Shown one piece after another: positions 23,266-34,729 of a stretch of DNA of 64,000 nucleotides (positions are counted from its first letter, which is position 1; every line of letters begins with the position of its first letter). The position numbers were made by a program, and so were the translations under genes. The DNA lies in contig JAUXYA010000029.1 in NCBI GenBank assembly GCA_030684405.1, positions 145,147 through 209,146 of the forward strand. Reading direction: 5' to 3'. The notes under the pieces are model-generated. The model made no database searches, was not told the origin of the DNA, and saw only the letters and a list, made by a program, of their open reading frames with translations. This DNA is from Burkholderiales bacterium. Lineage in GTDB: Bacteria; Pseudomonadota; Gammaproteobacteria; Burkholderiales; SG8-41.

Positions 23266-24417
23266 TCAGTCTGCGGCGCGGAACACCACTGCATTGCCGG
23301 AGACTTCAAGACGGGTTTTGAACGCGCTGCTACGTTTGCGCAGCGCTTCCAGACCCGCCTGTTCTCCCGCGAGGTCGCAGATCACCGTCTCGTTCTGCTC
23401 GTTGTGGCGCACGAATTCAAAGGCCGCTTCACTGACCTTGCCATTGTTCATTGTCACCCGCGCAAGCATGCCCAGCCAGTCGCCGTGCTTGCGTCCGCCG
23501 TGGCCGGTGTGGAAGGAGAAGCTGCCGAGTCCGTAATAGATGGGCTTGCCCCTGTAGATTTCAACCGGCAAAGAGTAGTGCGGGCCGTGACCAATGACGA
23601 TATCGGCACCGGCATCGATCGTGGCATGCGCGATCTCTGTCATGTACTCGAGCACGTCTTCCTTGAACCCCCAGTGGTGTGAAGCCACCAGCACGTCCAC
23701 CTGACTGCGCAGCGTCCGGATTTCGTCGACGTACTCCGCCAGATATTGCGCATCAGCCCAGGTCACGATCACCGGCGGCACGCCGGGCCGGTTGGCCGGC
23801 GGGATGTCCGGGCTGAGCTTGTGCAAGGGCAGCTGGTAGGCCGTGTGGCCACGCAATGCAGCGACGCCGGGGCTCATTTCTCCGGCTTCGTGGTTGGTCG
23901 GCCAGTAAACGGAGGTGCGCTGCAGGAACCCGTAACGCAGGCCGTCACGCTCGATGATGGCGGGGAGACGCGCCCGCCTGCGGTCGAGACCGGCGCCGGT
24001 CGACGGAATGCCAAGTTTGCCGAGTTCCGAAAGCGAGGCGCGGATGGCGTCGCTACCATAGTTGACGTTGTTGGCGTTGCCAACCACATCAAATCCCGCG
24101 ATCTGCAGGGCGCGGCCCGCGGCCGGCGAGGCATAAAAACCTTCGCTGCCGGCGGAGTGGTCAGCTGGCGGTTCGTAGAAGCAGCATTCCAGGTTGGCGA
24201 AGCGCAGGTCGGCTTTGCGCAGGGTGTCAGCCACCCGGTTGAAAGGTATTTGCGGATCCGTGACGTGCATCAGGTTGATATCGCCGGCAATCAACAGTGT
24301 TTGGGTCAAGAGGGTTCTCCTGCAGGTTGGCGTCCTCTGGGGACGGGCCGTCATTTTTGACGAAGAAAGGCTCTTCAGGGTTAGAAGATCCGCCTTGTGG
24401 ATCACTGATCGTGACAT
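23266..24417 (-). CDS. CapA family protein (poly-gamma-glutamate synthesis-type metallophosphatase fold)
   Basis: LLIAGDINLMHVTDP, ADLRFANLECCF, VGNANNVNYG, VDVLVASHHWG, GADIVIGHGPHYSLPVEIYRGKPIYYGLGSF; true start probably internal (near LTQTLLIAGD). Confidence 0.82.
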   Translation of the reverse strand: MSRSVIHKADLLTLKSLSSSKMTARPQRTPTCRRTLLTQTLLIAGDINLMHVTDPQIPFNRVADTLRKADLRFANLECCFYEPPADHSAGSEGFYASPAAGRALQIAGFDVVGNANNVNYGSDAIRASLSELGKLGIPSTGAGLDRRRARLPAIIERDGLRYGFLQRTSVYWPTNHEAGEMSPGVAALRGHTAYQLPLHKLSPDIPPANRPGVPPVIVTWADAQYLAEYVDEIRTLRSQVDVLVASHHWGFKEDVLEYMTEIAHATIDAGADIVIGHGPHYSLPVEIYRGKPIYYGLGSFSFHTGHGGRKHGDWLGMLARVTMNNGKVSEAAFEFVRHNEQNETVICDLAGEQAGLEALRKRSSAFKTRLEVSGNAVVFRAAD

Positions 24418-24540
24418 CGGTCACAAGTAGCAGATTCAGTATCGATTCAGTTAAGTTTTTCTCAGGATTCCGGCAACAAAATGTATATTGCGGAGCAGCA
24501 AAATTGCTTGACAGTGCTGCGGGTACTGGCAGAATCGGAC

Positions 24541-24637
24541 CTGTGTTGGGTGCCTACTACAGGCATCGGCACATATCCTCCAAAACCTCCTCCTTTGGTG
24601 GAACTTCAGCGCAACCCCCCGGGGTTGCGCTTTTTTT
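24541..24637 (+). ncRNA. Candidate three-hairpin sRNA with anti-Shine-Dalgarno loop
   Basis: Upstream TTGACA(24508-24513)-16-CAGAAT(24530-24535); hairpin 24549-24567; hairpin 24577-24601 with loop ACCTCCTCC; terminator stem 24609-24630 plus T7; no convincing ORF. Confidence 0.55.
24609..24637 (+). terminator. Strong intrinsic terminator
   Basis: gcgcaacccc-cc-ggggttgcgc followed by ttttttt. Confidence 0.9.
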
Positions 24638-24944
24638 ATTCACTCATGCTGCATGGCAACATAATAGCGGCCAAGATGTTCGACTGCTTATTTTTTGATC
24701 AATCGAACTAACAATCGGATTGTAGCAAGCCTGTTCCCGGACGCTGCACGGGGCATCGCCCTTCAAACGCAGGGGGACGCAGCGGGGGACTCGAAAACGC
24801 GTTTGTTATACTCGTCCTCGGAAATTCCGGGTCGTTGTCGATATCAGCCGTGCCCGTCGCCCAGCGGGTTTACGGCGCAGTCATTGCCGGGATTGTCTGC
24901 TGCACCATCATGCCGGAATCGCCCTTTACCCAATCGGGAGTTTA

Positions 24945-24958
24945 TTGACTGCGGTCAA
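24945..24958. promoter_or_regulatory. Fnr/Crp-type palindrome upstream of sucC
   Basis: TTGACTGCGGTCAA; -10-like TAGATT at 24982-24987. Confidence 0.6.
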
Positions 24959-25040
24959 GGCCGCTGCGCAGTGCGCTGTAATAGATTGGCGTCCCTGCGG
25001 GGAACAGGCGGGACCGTATACCCATCACGCGGAACGAAAC

Positions 25041-26210
25041 ATGAAAATTCACGAATATCAGGCAAAAGAAATCCTGCGCAAGTACGGTGTAACCACGCCG
25101 CGCAGCATCCCCTGTTTTACGGTCGACGAAGCTGTCGCCGCTGCTGAAAAACTTGGCGGCAAGGTATGGGTGGTCAAGGCCCAGATTCACGCCGGCGGTC
25201 GCGGCAAAGGCGGCGGCGTCAAGGTTGCCAAGTCACCGGCCGAAGTCAAAACCTACGCGTCGTCGATTCTCGGCATGCAGCTGAAGACTCACCAGACCGG
25301 CCCCGACGGTCAGAAGGTGCGCCGCCTGCTGATCGAGGAAGGTGCGGACATCAAGAAAGAACTTTATGTCGGCTTGGTGATCGACCGCGGCAGCCAGCGC
25401 GCAGTGCTGATGGCATCCAGCGAAGGCGGCATGGACATCGAGGAAGTCGCCGCGCATACCCCGGAAAAGATCCACAAGGTCGCCATTGACCCGGTGCTGG
25501 GCCTCTCAGATGCAGACGCCGATGACGTCGCGAGCAAGATCGGCGTGCCGGACGCTTCGGTGCCGCAGGCGCGCAAAATCCTGCAAGCACTTTACAAGGC
25601 CTTCGACGACACTGACGCCTCGCTTGCCGAGATCAACCCGCTGATCCTGACAGGCGACGGCAAAGTCATGGCGCTGGATGCAAAAATCGACTTCGACAAC
25701 AACGCCCTGTTCCGCCACCCGGACATCGTCGCGCTGCGCGACCTGGACGAGGAGGACCCGGCAGAAGTCGAAGCGTCCAAGCACGACCTCAACTACATCC
25801 AGCTCGACGGCAACATTGGCTGTCTGGTCAATGGCGCGGGCCTGGCGATGGCCTCGATGGACATCATCAAGCTCTATGGCGGCAATCCCGCAAACTTTCT
25901 CGACGTCGGCGGCAGCGCGACAGCGGAGAAGGTAACCGAGGCGTTCAAGATCATGCTACGCAACCCGCAGCTGAAGGCGATCCTGGTCAACATTTTCGGC
26001 GGCATCATGAAATGCGACGTGATTGCTCAGGGAGTGGTTGCCGCTGCACGACAGGTGAGCCTGGATGTGCCGCTGGTGGTGCGTCTTGAAGGCACCAACG
26101 TGGAACTGGGCAAGAAAATACTTGCCGACTCCGGCCTGCCGATCATTTCCGCGAACAACATGGCCGATGCGGCGCAGAAAGTCGTCGCGGCCGCGAAGGG
26201 GAAGAACTGA
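25041..26210 (+). CDS. sucC: ADP-forming succinate--CoA ligase subunit beta
   Basis: [59 protein letters not shown]. Confidence 0.95.
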   Translation: MKIHEYQAKEILRKYGVTTPRSIPCFTVDEAVAAAEKLGGKVWVVKAQIHAGGRGKGGGVKVAKSPAEVKTYASSILGMQLKTHQTGPDGQKVRRLLIEEGADIKKELYVGLVIDRGSQRAVLMASSEGGMDIEEVAAHTPEKIHKVAIDPVLGLSDADADDVASKIGVPDASVPQARKILQALYKAFDDTDASLAEINPLILTGDGKVMALDAKIDFDNNALFRHPDIVALRDLDEEDPAEVEASKHDLNYIQLDGNIGCLVNGAGLAMASMDIIKLYGGNPANFLDVGGSATAEKVTEAFKIMLRNPQLKAILVNIFGGIMKCDVIAQGVVAAARQVSLDVPLVVRLEGTNVELGKKILADSGLPIISANNMADAAQKVVAAAKGKN

Positions 26211-27094
26211 TGTCCATCCTGATCAACAAAGACACCCGGGTGATGACACAGGGCATCACCGGCAAGACTGGCATGTTCCACACCAAGACCGGCAAGGAAT
26301 ATGCTAACGGCAAGAACTGCTATGTCGCCGGCGTGACGCCGAAAAAGGGCGGCCAGAGCTACGAAGGTATTCCCATTTTCAACAGCGTACGCGAGGCCAA
26401 GGATGCGACCGGCGCCAATGTGTCGGTAATCTATGTTCCGCCGCCCTTCGCTGCGGCAGCGATCGAGGAGGCGGTGGATGCCGACCTGGATCTGGTCATC
26501 TGTATCACTGAGGGCATTCCCGTCCGCGACATGGTGCGCCTCAAGCACAAGATGCTGCAGAACAACAGCCGCACCCTGCTGATCGGGCCGAACTGCCCCG
26601 GCGTAATCACGCCGGACGAAATCAAGATCGGCATCATGCCCGGCCATATCCATAAAAAAGGCCCGATTGGCGTGGTGTCCCGTTCCGGTACGCTGACTTA
26701 TGAAGCTGTGGGTCAACTGATGGAACTCGGACTGGGCCAGTCGTCCTGCGTTGGCATCGGAGGCGACCCGGTTAATGGCCTCAAACACATCGACGTCATG
26801 GAGATGTTCAATGACGATCCGCAGACCGAGGCGGTGATCATGGTCGGGGAAATCGGCGGCTCCAACGAAGAGGAGTGCGCGCGCTGGGTCAAGGCCAACA
26901 TGAAAAAACCGGTGGTCGGCTTCATCGCGGGTGTTACCGCGCCTCCCGGAAAGCGCATGGGCCATGCCGGCGCGATCATCTCCGGAGGCAAGGGCACGGC
27001 GGAAGAGAAGCTCGCGGTGATGGAAGAGTGCGGCATCCGCACGACCAAGAATCCGGCCGAGATGGGCAAGCTGCTCAAGTCGGTGCTCAAGTAG
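26210..27094 (+). CDS. sucD: Succinate--CoA ligase subunit alpha
   Basis: [54 protein letters not shown]-like [25 protein letters not shown]. Confidence 0.95.
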   Translation: MSILINKDTRVMTQGITGKTGMFHTKTGKEYANGKNCYVAGVTPKKGGQSYEGIPIFNSVREAKDATGANVSVIYVPPPFAAAAIEEAVDADLDLVICITEGIPVRDMVRLKHKMLQNNSRTLLIGPNCPGVITPDEIKIGIMPGHIHKKGPIGVVSRSGTLTYEAVGQLMELGLGQSSCVGIGGDPVNGLKHIDVMEMFNDDPQTEAVIMVGEIGGSNEEECARWVKANMKKPVVGFIAGVTAPPGKRMGHAGAIISGGKGTAEEKLAVMEECGIRTTKNPAEMGKLLKSVLK

Positions 27095-27146
27095 GCGGGT
27101 GGCCGTCTCTCTAACGGAGCCGGCCGCGTAAATTGCCCGAGGAGGA

Positions 27147-28850
27147 GTGATTTTGGAAGGTGGCATCGCAAAACGAGGCAAACGGGCGCGCGGCGCCCTC
27201 AAGGGCCGTACGGTCGAGTCCGGCGCGCTGGGCGAAGTGCAGGCACTCCTCGACGGCGCGCAGCGCGAAGCGGGGACCGATCCTCGCCGCCGCGACCTGC
27301 TGATCGAGAATCTGCACCTGATCCAGGACCGCTATGGCCACATTTCTGCCGCGCACATTGTCGCGCTGGCGCGCGAGATGAAGCTGGCGATGACCGAGGT
27401 CTATGAAGTCGCGACCTTTTATCATCACTTCGACGTGGTCAGGGAGGGCGACAAGGCACCGCCTGCGCTGACCGTGCGTGTCTGCGATTCTCTGTCCTGC
27501 GAGATGTCCGGTGCCAATGAATTGATACAGGGCCTGAAGAAGGCGCTGGGTGAGGGTGTGCGGGTGATTCCGGCACCCTGCGTTGGTCGTTGCGATCAGG
27601 CACCGGTGGCCGTCGTTGGCCAGAACCCAGTGACGCAGGCCAGCGTGGACAAGGTCAAACCGCTGGTGTCGTCGAAGAAAACGCAATGTGCGGTCGGCCA
27701 GTACATCAACTATGCCGAATACCGCCGGAATGGCGGCTACGATCTGGCTTTCGAATGTCTTACCGGCAGCCGCGACGCCGAGTCGCTGATCAAGACCATG
27801 GAAAACTCGGGCTTGCGCGGACTTGGTGGCGCGGGTTTTCCTGCGGGACGCAAATGGCGCATCGTGCGCGGTGAAAGGGGCCCGCGGGTGATGGCGGTCA
27901 ACATCGACGAGGGCGAGCCGGGCACCTTCAAGGACCGCCATTACCTCGAGCGCGATCCTCACCGCTTCCTTGAAGGCGTGATCGTCGCCGCCTGGGCAGT
28001 GGAGATTTCAGAGGTCTACATCTACCTGCGCGACGAATATGCCGGTATCCGTGCGGTTCTCGAGAAGGAGATCAAGGCGCTGCAGGCTGATCCCCCTTGC
28101 CCGCTGCCGCCGATCTTTCTGCGCCGTGGCGCCGGCGCATACATCTGCGGCGAAGAGTCGGCGATGATTGAATCGATCGAGGGCAAGCGCGGCATGCCGC
28201 GGCTGCGACCGCCTTATGTGGCCCAGGTCGGCCTGTTCGGTCATCCAACGCTCGAGCACAACATGGAGACGCTGTACTGGGTGCGTGACATCATCCAGAA
28301 AGGCGCCGAGTGGTTCTCCGGACACGGCCGTAACGGCCGCAAGGGACTGCGCTCGTTTTCGGTGTCGGGTCGCGTGAAGAAACCCGGCGTGCACCTCGCG
28401 CCGGCGGGCATCACGGTGAAGGAACTGATCGACGAATACTGCGGCGGCATGCTGCCGGGCCACCGCTTCTATGGTTACCTGCCTGGCGGTGCCTCAGGCG
28501 GCATCCTGCCGGCGTCGATGGGGGACATCCCGCTCGATTTCGACACCCTGAATCCTTACGGCTGTTTTATCGGCTCGGCGGCAGTGATCATCCTGTCAGA
28601 CCGGGATCAGGCTCGCACTGCTGCCGGCAACCTGATGAAGTTCTTCGCCGAGGAGTCCTGCGGCCAGTGCACGCCTTGCCGCGTTGGCACGGCCAAGGCC
28701 CTGCAGCTGATGGGGGCGCCGAAATGGGACCGCGGATTGCTGCAAGAATTGTCGGGTGCGATGGCTGATGCCTCGATCTGCGGGCTGGGGCAGGCGGCGC
28801 CGAATCCGATTCTTACGGTGTTGAAGTATTTCCCCAAGGAAGTCGAGTAG
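27147..28850 (+). CDS. NAD-dependent formate dehydrogenase beta subunit, fused NuoE-NuoF type
   Basis: N-terminal NuoE-like (YEVATFYHHFDVV) fused to NuoF-like (GLRGLGGAGFPAGRKW, GAGAYICGEESAMIESIEGKRG, ESCGQCTPCRVGT). Confidence 0.93.
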   Translation: MILEGGIAKRGKRARGALKGRTVESGALGEVQALLDGAQREAGTDPRRRDLLIENLHLIQDRYGHISAAHIVALAREMKLAMTEVYEVATFYHHFDVVREGDKAPPALTVRVCDSLSCEMSGANELIQGLKKALGEGVRVIPAPCVGRCDQAPVAVVGQNPVTQASVDKVKPLVSSKKTQCAVGQYINYAEYRRNGGYDLAFECLTGSRDAESLIKTMENSGLRGLGGAGFPAGRKWRIVRGERGPRVMAVNIDEGEPGTFKDRHYLERDPHRFLEGVIVAAWAVEISEVYIYLRDEYAGIRAVLEKEIKALQADPPCPLPPIFLRRGAGAYICGEESAMIESIEGKRGMPRLRPPYVAQVGLFGHPTLEHNMETLYWVRDIIQKGAEWFSGHGRNGRKGLRSFSVSGRVKKPGVHLAPAGITVKELIDEYCGGMLPGHRFYGYLPGGASGGILPASMGDIPLDFDTLNPYGCFIGSAAVIILSDRDQARTAAGNLMKFFAEESCGQCTPCRVGTAKALQLMGAPKWDRGLLQELSGAMADASICGLGQAAPNPILTVLKYFPKEVE

Positions 28851-28887
28851 TGCGTGCGTTTTGCCGCGCCGCACCGGAGGCACAGCG

Positions 28888-31698
28888 ATGACTGCAATGA
28901 GCAAAGATGAACTGGCTGCAATGCCGGTCGAATTCAAGCTGAACGGCAAAAATGTCGTCGGCGATGCGGGTGAAACCATCATCGAGGCGGCCAAACGCCA
29001 CGGCGTCGAGATTCCCCACCTCTGCTACAAGGAGGGCCTGCGGCCCGACGGCAACTGCCGGGCCTGCATGGTCGAGGTCAAGGGCGAACGCGTGCTGGCC
29101 GCTTCCTGCTGCCGCAATCCCTCACCGGGCATGGAGGTCACCACCAACAGCCCGCGTGCGCTTGCCTCGCAGAAAATGGTGATGGAGCTGCTGCTCTCTG
29201 ACATTCCCGAGCAGCGCCATACCCCGAACTCCGAACTCGACCACTGGGCGGGCAAGCTCAAGGTCGGCAAGCCGCGTTTCGCCAAGCGCCACCAGCCGCA
29301 GTCCGACCTCTCGCATTACGGCATTGCGGTCAACCTCGATTCCTGCATTCAGTGCACGCGCTGTGTGCGCGCATGCCGTGAGGAACAGGTCAATGACGTC
29401 ATCGGTTACGCCTTCCGCGGCGAACACTCGAAAATTGTGTTCGATCTCGACGACCCGATGGGCGAATCGACCTGCGTCGCTTGCGGCGAATGCGTACAGG
29501 TCTGTCCGACCGGCGCGCTGATGCCGGCCCGCGAGGTTGGCCTGGTCAAGCCCGACCGGCAGGTGCACTCGGTGTGCCCGTATTGCGGCGTCGGCTGCCA
29601 GATGACCTACAACATCAAGGACAACAAGATCCTTTACGTCGATGGCCGCGACGGCCCGTCTAACCATGGCCGGCTGTGCGTCAAGGGTCGTTACGGTTTT
29701 GATTACGCCCACCACCCGCAGCGCCTGACCAAACCGCTGATCCGCAAACCCGGCGTGCCCAAACATGCGGACTTCGCAATGGATCCGGCCAACCCGCTGG
29801 AATATTTCCGCGAGGCCTCGTGGGAGGAAGCGCTGGATCTGGCGGCGGGCAAGCTGAAAGCGATCCGCGACCAGCATGGCAACAAGGCGTTGGCCGGCTT
29901 CGGCTCTGCCAAGGGCAGCAACGAGGAAGCCTACCTGTTTCAGAAGCTGGTGCGTACCGGTTTCGGGTCCAACAACGTCGACCACTGCACGCGCCTGTGT
30001 CACGCTTCGAGTGTCGCCGCACTGATGGAAGCGGTGAGTTCCGGCGCAGTGTCGAACCAGGTCAATGACGTCGCCCATGCCGAGGTGATTTTCCTGATCG
30101 GCGCCAACCCGGTGTCGAACCATCCGGTGGCGGCGACCTGGATCAAGAACGCGGTCAAGAACGGTGCCAAGCTGATCTATGCCGACCCGCGCCGCAACGA
30201 ACTGTCGCGGCACGCCACGTATTCCCTGCAATTCAAGCCCGACACCGACGTCGCACTGCTCAACGCGATGATGCACGTGATCGTGCATGAGGATCTGGTC
30301 GACGAGGATTTCATCAAGTCGCGCACAATCGGCTACGAGGACCTCAGGAAAAACGTCGAGGGCTACAGCCCCGAAGCAATGGCGCCGGTGTGCGGCATCC
30401 CTGCGCAAACCATCAAGGCAGTTGCGCGCCTGTATGCGACCTCAAAGGGCTCGATGATTCTCTGGGGCATGGGCATCTCCCAGCACATCCACGGCACCGA
30501 CAACGCGCGCTGCCTGATCGCGCTGTGCCTGATGACCGGTCAAATCGGCAAGCCGGGCTCCGGATTGCATCCGCTGCGCGGCCAGAACAACGTGCAGGGC
30601 GCCTCCGACTCGGGCCTGATCCCGATGGTATTTCCGGACTACCAGCGCGTCGACAATCCGCAGGCGCTCGCACGTTTCGAAAAGCTATGGGGAGCCAAGC
30701 TCGATCCCAAGCCCGGCCTGACGGTGGTCGAGATCGTGCATGCGATCCTCGACGGCGACATCCGCGGCATGTACGTGATGGGCGAGAACCCGGCGATGTC
30801 GGATCCGGATGCCAACCACGCCCGCGAGGCACTGGCGAAACTCGACTGGCTGGTGGTCCAGGAAATCTTCCTGACCGAGACCTGCTACTACGCCGATGTG
30901 ATTTTGCCGGCCACCGCCTGGCCGGAAAAGGATGGCACGGTTACCAACACCGACCGCATGGTGCAGCTAGGCCGAAAGGCGCTCGAAGCGCCGGGCGCGG
31001 CGAAGCCCGACTTGTGGATCATCCAGGAGCTGGCGCGCCGACTCGGCCTCGACTGGAACTACGGTGGACCGAAGGACGTGTTCAACGAGATGCGCAAGGC
31101 GATGAATTCCATCGCGGGCATCACCTGGGAACGGCTGGAGGCGGAGAGTTCCGTTACCTATCCCTGTCTCAAGGAAGGCGACCCCGGACAACCCACTGTT
31201 TTTATTGATAAATTTCCAACGCCTACAGGGCGTGCGCAATTCGTGCCTGCGGACATCATCCCGGCCAATGAGCGGCCGGACCGCGAATTCCCGTTCGTGC
31301 TGATCACCGGCCGCCAGCTCGAACACTGGCATACCGGCGCGATGACGCGCCGCGCCGGCGTGCTCGACGCGATCGAGCCGGAGCCGACGGTGTCGATGCA
31401 TCCGCTGGACCTCGACGCGATCGGCGCCAAGGTTGGCGATGTGATCACAGTCGAATCGCGGCGCGGGATCATCTCGCTGTATGCGCGTCCCGACGATGGT
31501 ACGCCGCGCGGCGCGGTGTTCATCCCGTTCTGTTTCTACGAAGCGGCGGCGAATCTGCTGACCAACGCGGCGCTGGACCCGTACGGCAAGATCCCCGAGT
31601 TCAAGTATTGCGCGGTCAAGGTAACCAAGGGTGGCGAACTGATGCCGCGATCCAGCTACGGCGGCGGGCAGGTGTTGGCAAAAGTCGCAAAAGTATAG
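28888..31698 (+). CDS. Formate dehydrogenase alpha subunit (molybdopterin/FeS, Cys-type)
   Basis: 2Fe-2S and 4Fe-4S motifs ([29 protein letters not shown]), [29 protein letters not shown]. Confidence 0.95.
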   Translation: MTAMSKDELAAMPVEFKLNGKNVVGDAGETIIEAAKRHGVEIPHLCYKEGLRPDGNCRACMVEVKGERVLAASCCRNPSPGMEVTTNSPRALASQKMVMELLLSDIPEQRHTPNSELDHWAGKLKVGKPRFAKRHQPQSDLSHYGIAVNLDSCIQCTRCVRACREEQVNDVIGYAFRGEHSKIVFDLDDPMGESTCVACGECVQVCPTGALMPAREVGLVKPDRQVHSVCPYCGVGCQMTYNIKDNKILYVDGRDGPSNHGRLCVKGRYGFDYAHHPQRLTKPLIRKPGVPKHADFAMDPANPLEYFREASWEEALDLAAGKLKAIRDQHGNKALAGFGSAKGSNEEAYLFQKLVRTGFGSNNVDHCTRLCHASSVAALMEAVSSGAVSNQVNDVAHAEVIFLIGANPVSNHPVAATWIKNAVKNGAKLIYADPRRNELSRHATYSLQFKPDTDVALLNAMMHVIVHEDLVDEDFIKSRTIGYEDLRKNVEGYSPEAMAPVCGIPAQTIKAVARLYATSKGSMILWGMGISQHIHGTDNARCLIALCLMTGQIGKPGSGLHPLRGQNNVQGASDSGLIPMVFPDYQRVDNPQALARFEKLWGAKLDPKPGLTVVEIVHAILDGDIRGMYVMGENPAMSDPDANHAREALAKLDWLVVQEIFLTETCYYADVILPATAWPEKDGTVTNTDRMVQLGRKALEAPGAAKPDLWIIQELARRLGLDWNYGGPKDVFNEMRKAMNSIAGITWERLEAESSVTYPCLKEGDPGQPTVFIDKFPTPTGRAQFVPADIIPANERPDREFPFVLITGRQLEHWHTGAMTRRAGVLDAIEPEPTVSMHPLDLDAIGAKVGDVITVESRRGIISLYARPDDGTPRGAVFIPFCFYEAAANLLTNAALDPYGKIPEFKYCAVKVTKGGELMPRSSYGGGQVLAKVAKV

Positions 31699-31765
31699 AA
31701 CCAGCCGGTCACCCAATGTGCCCGCGCAACGGGCGCCGAATATTCACGTTCAGGAGAGGAGCATC

Positions 31766-33439
31766 ATGGCACTGTCGGACATCGAAATCGCCCAGGCGGC
31801 AAAAATGGAGCGCGTCGTCAAGATCGCGCAGAAGCTGGGCATCCCGGAAGAACACCTGGTGCCCTATGGCCACTACAAGGCGAAGGTATCGCTTGAATAC
31901 GTCGACAGCCTGAAGGACAGGAAGGACGGCAAGCTGATTCTGGTGACCGCGATCAACCCGACGCCCGCGGGCGAAGGCAAGACAACCACCACGGTCGGTC
32001 TCGGCGACGCGCTGAACCACATCGGCAAGAAGGCGATGATCTGCCTGCGCGAGCCTTCGCTCGGGCCCGTATTCGGTGTCAAGGGCGGAGCGGCCGGCGG
32101 CGGTTATGCCCAGGTGGTGCCGATGGAAGACATCAACCTGCACTTCACTGGCGACTTTGGCGCGATCGCGCTGGCCAACAATCTGCTGTCGGCGATGATC
32201 GACAACCACATCTCTCACGGTAACGAGCTCGGCATCGACCCGCGCCGCATCACCTGGAAACGGGTGATGGACATGAACGACCGCGCGCTGCGCGACATTG
32301 TCGTATCGCTGGGCGGCACCGCCAACGGTTATCCCCGCGAAGACGGCTTCGACATTGTAGTCGCTTCCGAAGTGATGGCGATATTCTGTCTTGCCACTTC
32401 ATTGAAAGATCTGAAGGACCGTCTCGGCAGCATCGTCTTCGGCTACACCCGTGACAACAAGCCGCTGCGCGCGCGCGACCTCAAGGCCCACGGCGCGATG
32501 ACCGTTCTGCTGAAGGACCAGCTCGCGCCGAACCTGGTGCAGACGCTGGAGAACAACGCCGCCTTCATTCACGGTGGCCCTTTCGCCAATATTGCCCACG
32601 GCTGCAACTCGGTGATCGCGACCAAGACCGCACTGAAGTTGGTCGATTACGTGGTGACCGAGGCTGGCTTCGGCGCCGATCTCGGTGCCGAGAAGTTCCT
32701 CGACATCAAGTGCCGCAAGGCCGGTCTGAAACCTGCCGCGGCGGTGATAGTCGCCACCGTGCGCGCGCTGAAGCACCATGGTGGTGTAGGCAAGGATGAT
32801 CTGAACAAGGAGAATCTCTCCGCACTGGAAAAAGGCCTGGTCAACCTCGAGCGCCATGTCAACAATGTCAAGAATGTCTACGGCATTCCCTGCGTGGTCT
32901 CGGTGAACCGCTTTACTGCCGATACCAAGGCCGAAATGGACCTGCTGACGGACCGCATCGCCAAACTCGGTGCGCGGGTTGTCGTCGCCAACCACTGGGC
33001 CGAAGGCGGCAAGGGGGCGGCGGAACTGGCGAAGATCGTCGTCGAGATGTGCGAACAGAAATCGAGCCCGACCTTCGTTTATGAAGACAGCGATCCGCTG
33101 TGGGAGAAAATGAAGAAGATTGCCACCAAGGTGTACGGCGCTTCCGACATCACCGCGGACTCCAAGGTGCGCAACCGCATCAAGGAACTGCAGGAAGGCG
33201 GCTATGGCCATTACCCGGTGTGTGTGGCAAAGACCCAGTCTTCGTTCTCGACCGATGCGGGCGTGCGCGGCGCTCCCAGCGGACATGTTGTGAACGTGCG
33301 TGAAGTGCGGCTTGCCGCAGGCGCGGAGTTCGTTGTGATGATCTGCGGTGACATTATGACCATGCCGGGGCTGCCGAAGGTGCCCTCCTCGGAGCGCATC
33401 GATCTCACCGATGACGGCAAGGTGGTCGGCCTGTTCTGA
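31766..33439 (+). CDS. fhs: Formate--tetrahydrofolate ligase
   Basis: [77 protein letters not shown]. Confidence 0.97.
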   Translation: MALSDIEIAQAAKMERVVKIAQKLGIPEEHLVPYGHYKAKVSLEYVDSLKDRKDGKLILVTAINPTPAGEGKTTTTVGLGDALNHIGKKAMICLREPSLGPVFGVKGGAAGGGYAQVVPMEDINLHFTGDFGAIALANNLLSAMIDNHISHGNELGIDPRRITWKRVMDMNDRALRDIVVSLGGTANGYPREDGFDIVVASEVMAIFCLATSLKDLKDRLGSIVFGYTRDNKPLRARDLKAHGAMTVLLKDQLAPNLVQTLENNAAFIHGGPFANIAHGCNSVIATKTALKLVDYVVTEAGFGADLGAEKFLDIKCRKAGLKPAAAVIVATVRALKHHGGVGKDDLNKENLSALEKGLVNLERHVNNVKNVYGIPCVVSVNRFTADTKAEMDLLTDRIAKLGARVVVANHWAEGGKGAAELAKIVVEMCEQKSSPTFVYEDSDPLWEKMKKIATKVYGASDITADSKVRNRIKELQEGGYGHYPVCVAKTQSSFSTDAGVRGAPSGHVVNVREVRLAAGAEFVVMICGDIMTMPGLPKVPSSERIDLTDDGKVVGLF

Positions 33440-33459
33440 TTTGGTTATGATTGTTGCGG

Positions 33460-33487
33460 CCTGCAGTCCGTTTCCCCGGACTGCAGG
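33460..33487. other. Strong hairpin between fhs and terC
   Basis: cctgcagtccg-tttccc-cggactgcagg, 11 bp perfect stem; no U tract directly downstream. Confidence 0.7.
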
Positions 33488-33546
33488 CATGCATTCGAGG
33501 GCGTAATGGCGCCCATTATCATTTAATAACTGGCACGGGTAAAAAC

Positions 33547-34278
33547 ATGGAATTCGGCTCACCGGCATTCTGGGTCGCGGTAATCCAGATCATAGCCATT
33601 GATATCGTTCTCGGCGGGGACAACGCGGTGGTTATCGCCCTCGCTTCGCGGCGCCTGCCCCTTCAACAGCGTAACAGGGCGATTTTCTGGGGCGTGTTCG
33701 GCGCGATCGCGCTGCGCGTCATCCTGATTTTTTTCGCGCTGCAGTTATTGCAGATACCCTACCTGAAGATTGTCGGTGGCATCCTGCTGTTCTGGATTGG
33801 TCTCAAGCTGATGATGCCGCAGGACGAGGGCGGGCACGAGATTGACGCCAGCAGCAACCTGATGGGTGCAATCAAGACCATCATCGTGGCCGATGCCGTA
33901 ATGAGTCTGGATAACGTGATCGCGATTGCCGGTGCAGCCAAGGGTAGCCTCGGGCTCGTGATATTCGGCCTGGTGGTGAGCGTGCCCATCATCGTCTGGG
34001 GCAGCAAGCTGGTGCTGACGTTGATGGACCGTTTTCCGATCGTGATCGTTGGTGGCGCTGCGCTCCTCGGCTGGATCGGTGGTGACATGTTGGTGCACGA
34101 CGTCGTGGTCAAGGACTGGATGATGGCCAACGCGGCCTGGCTCAAATATGGCGGGCCTATCATTGGCGCGGTCTTCGTGATCGTCGTCGGGAAGATACTG
34201 GTTGCCCGCAAGGCTCCGGTTGCTGCGGTGGCAGCGGAACCGGTTGACCTGGCGGAACCCAATCCGAAACAGGACTGA
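33547..34278 (+). CDS. TerC family integral membrane protein
   Basis: IDIVLGGDNAVVIALASRRLP ... ADAVMSLDNVIAIAGAAKGS. Confidence 0.92.
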   Translation: MEFGSPAFWVAVIQIIAIDIVLGGDNAVVIALASRRLPLQQRNRAIFWGVFGAIALRVILIFFALQLLQIPYLKIVGGILLFWIGLKLMMPQDEGGHEIDASSNLMGAIKTIIVADAVMSLDNVIAIAGAAKGSLGLVIFGLVVSVPIIVWGSKLVLTLMDRFPIVIVGGAALLGWIGGDMLVHDVVVKDWMMANAAWLKYGGPIIGAVFVIVVGKILVARKAPVAAVAAEPVDLAEPNPKQD

Positions 34279-34287
34279 GAGGAAGAA

Positions 34288-34716
34288 ATGCCGAAGATAC
34301 TGGTAGCGGTGGATGGTTCGGACAATTCCGGCCGTGTGATTGATTTCCTGATCAGGAAAAGCGGCTGGTACAGGGAGTCCCTCGAAGTGCAACTGCTCAA
34401 CGTGCAGATGCCCATCGCCGGCGTCAACGTCAAGATGTTCATCAGCAGCGAATCCCTGAACGATTACTACCGTGACGAGGGCACTGCAGCGCTGAAGCGG
34501 GCCCGCGAGAAGCTGGATGCGGCAGGCGTTCCCTATGTCCACCACATCGGGGTGGGTGATCCGGCAGAGGTAATTGACGAATATGCCAAGGCCAAGGGCT
34601 GCGACCAGATTCTGATGGGCAGCCGGGGGCTGGGGTCGGTGTCGAGCCTGGTTCTCGGCTCTGTAGCCACCAAGGTGCTGCATTTGACCAATATACCGGT
34701 GACCCTCATCCGCTGA
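34288..34716 (+). CDS. Universal stress protein family
   Basis: PKILVAVDGSDNSGRVIDF ... CDQILMGSRGLGSVSSLVLGSVATKVLHLTNIPVTLIR. Confidence 0.95.
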   Translation: MPKILVAVDGSDNSGRVIDFLIRKSGWYRESLEVQLLNVQMPIAGVNVKMFISSESLNDYYRDEGTAALKRAREKLDAAGVPYVHHIGVGDPAEVIDEYAKAKGCDQILMGSRGLGSVSSLVLGSVATKVLHLTNIPVTLIR

Positions 34717-34729
34717 GGCACCGGCGGGA

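Noticed and set aside
25041-27094. Malate thiokinase (mtkAB) instead of sucCD
   Set aside because: By recalled sequence pattern the proteins look like ordinary SucC/SucD ([25 protein letters not shown]); no other serine-cycle genes are in the window.
29999-30040. Selenocysteine in formate dehydrogenase alpha
   Set aside because: The active-site position reads Cys (CTRLCHASS) with no in-frame TGA.
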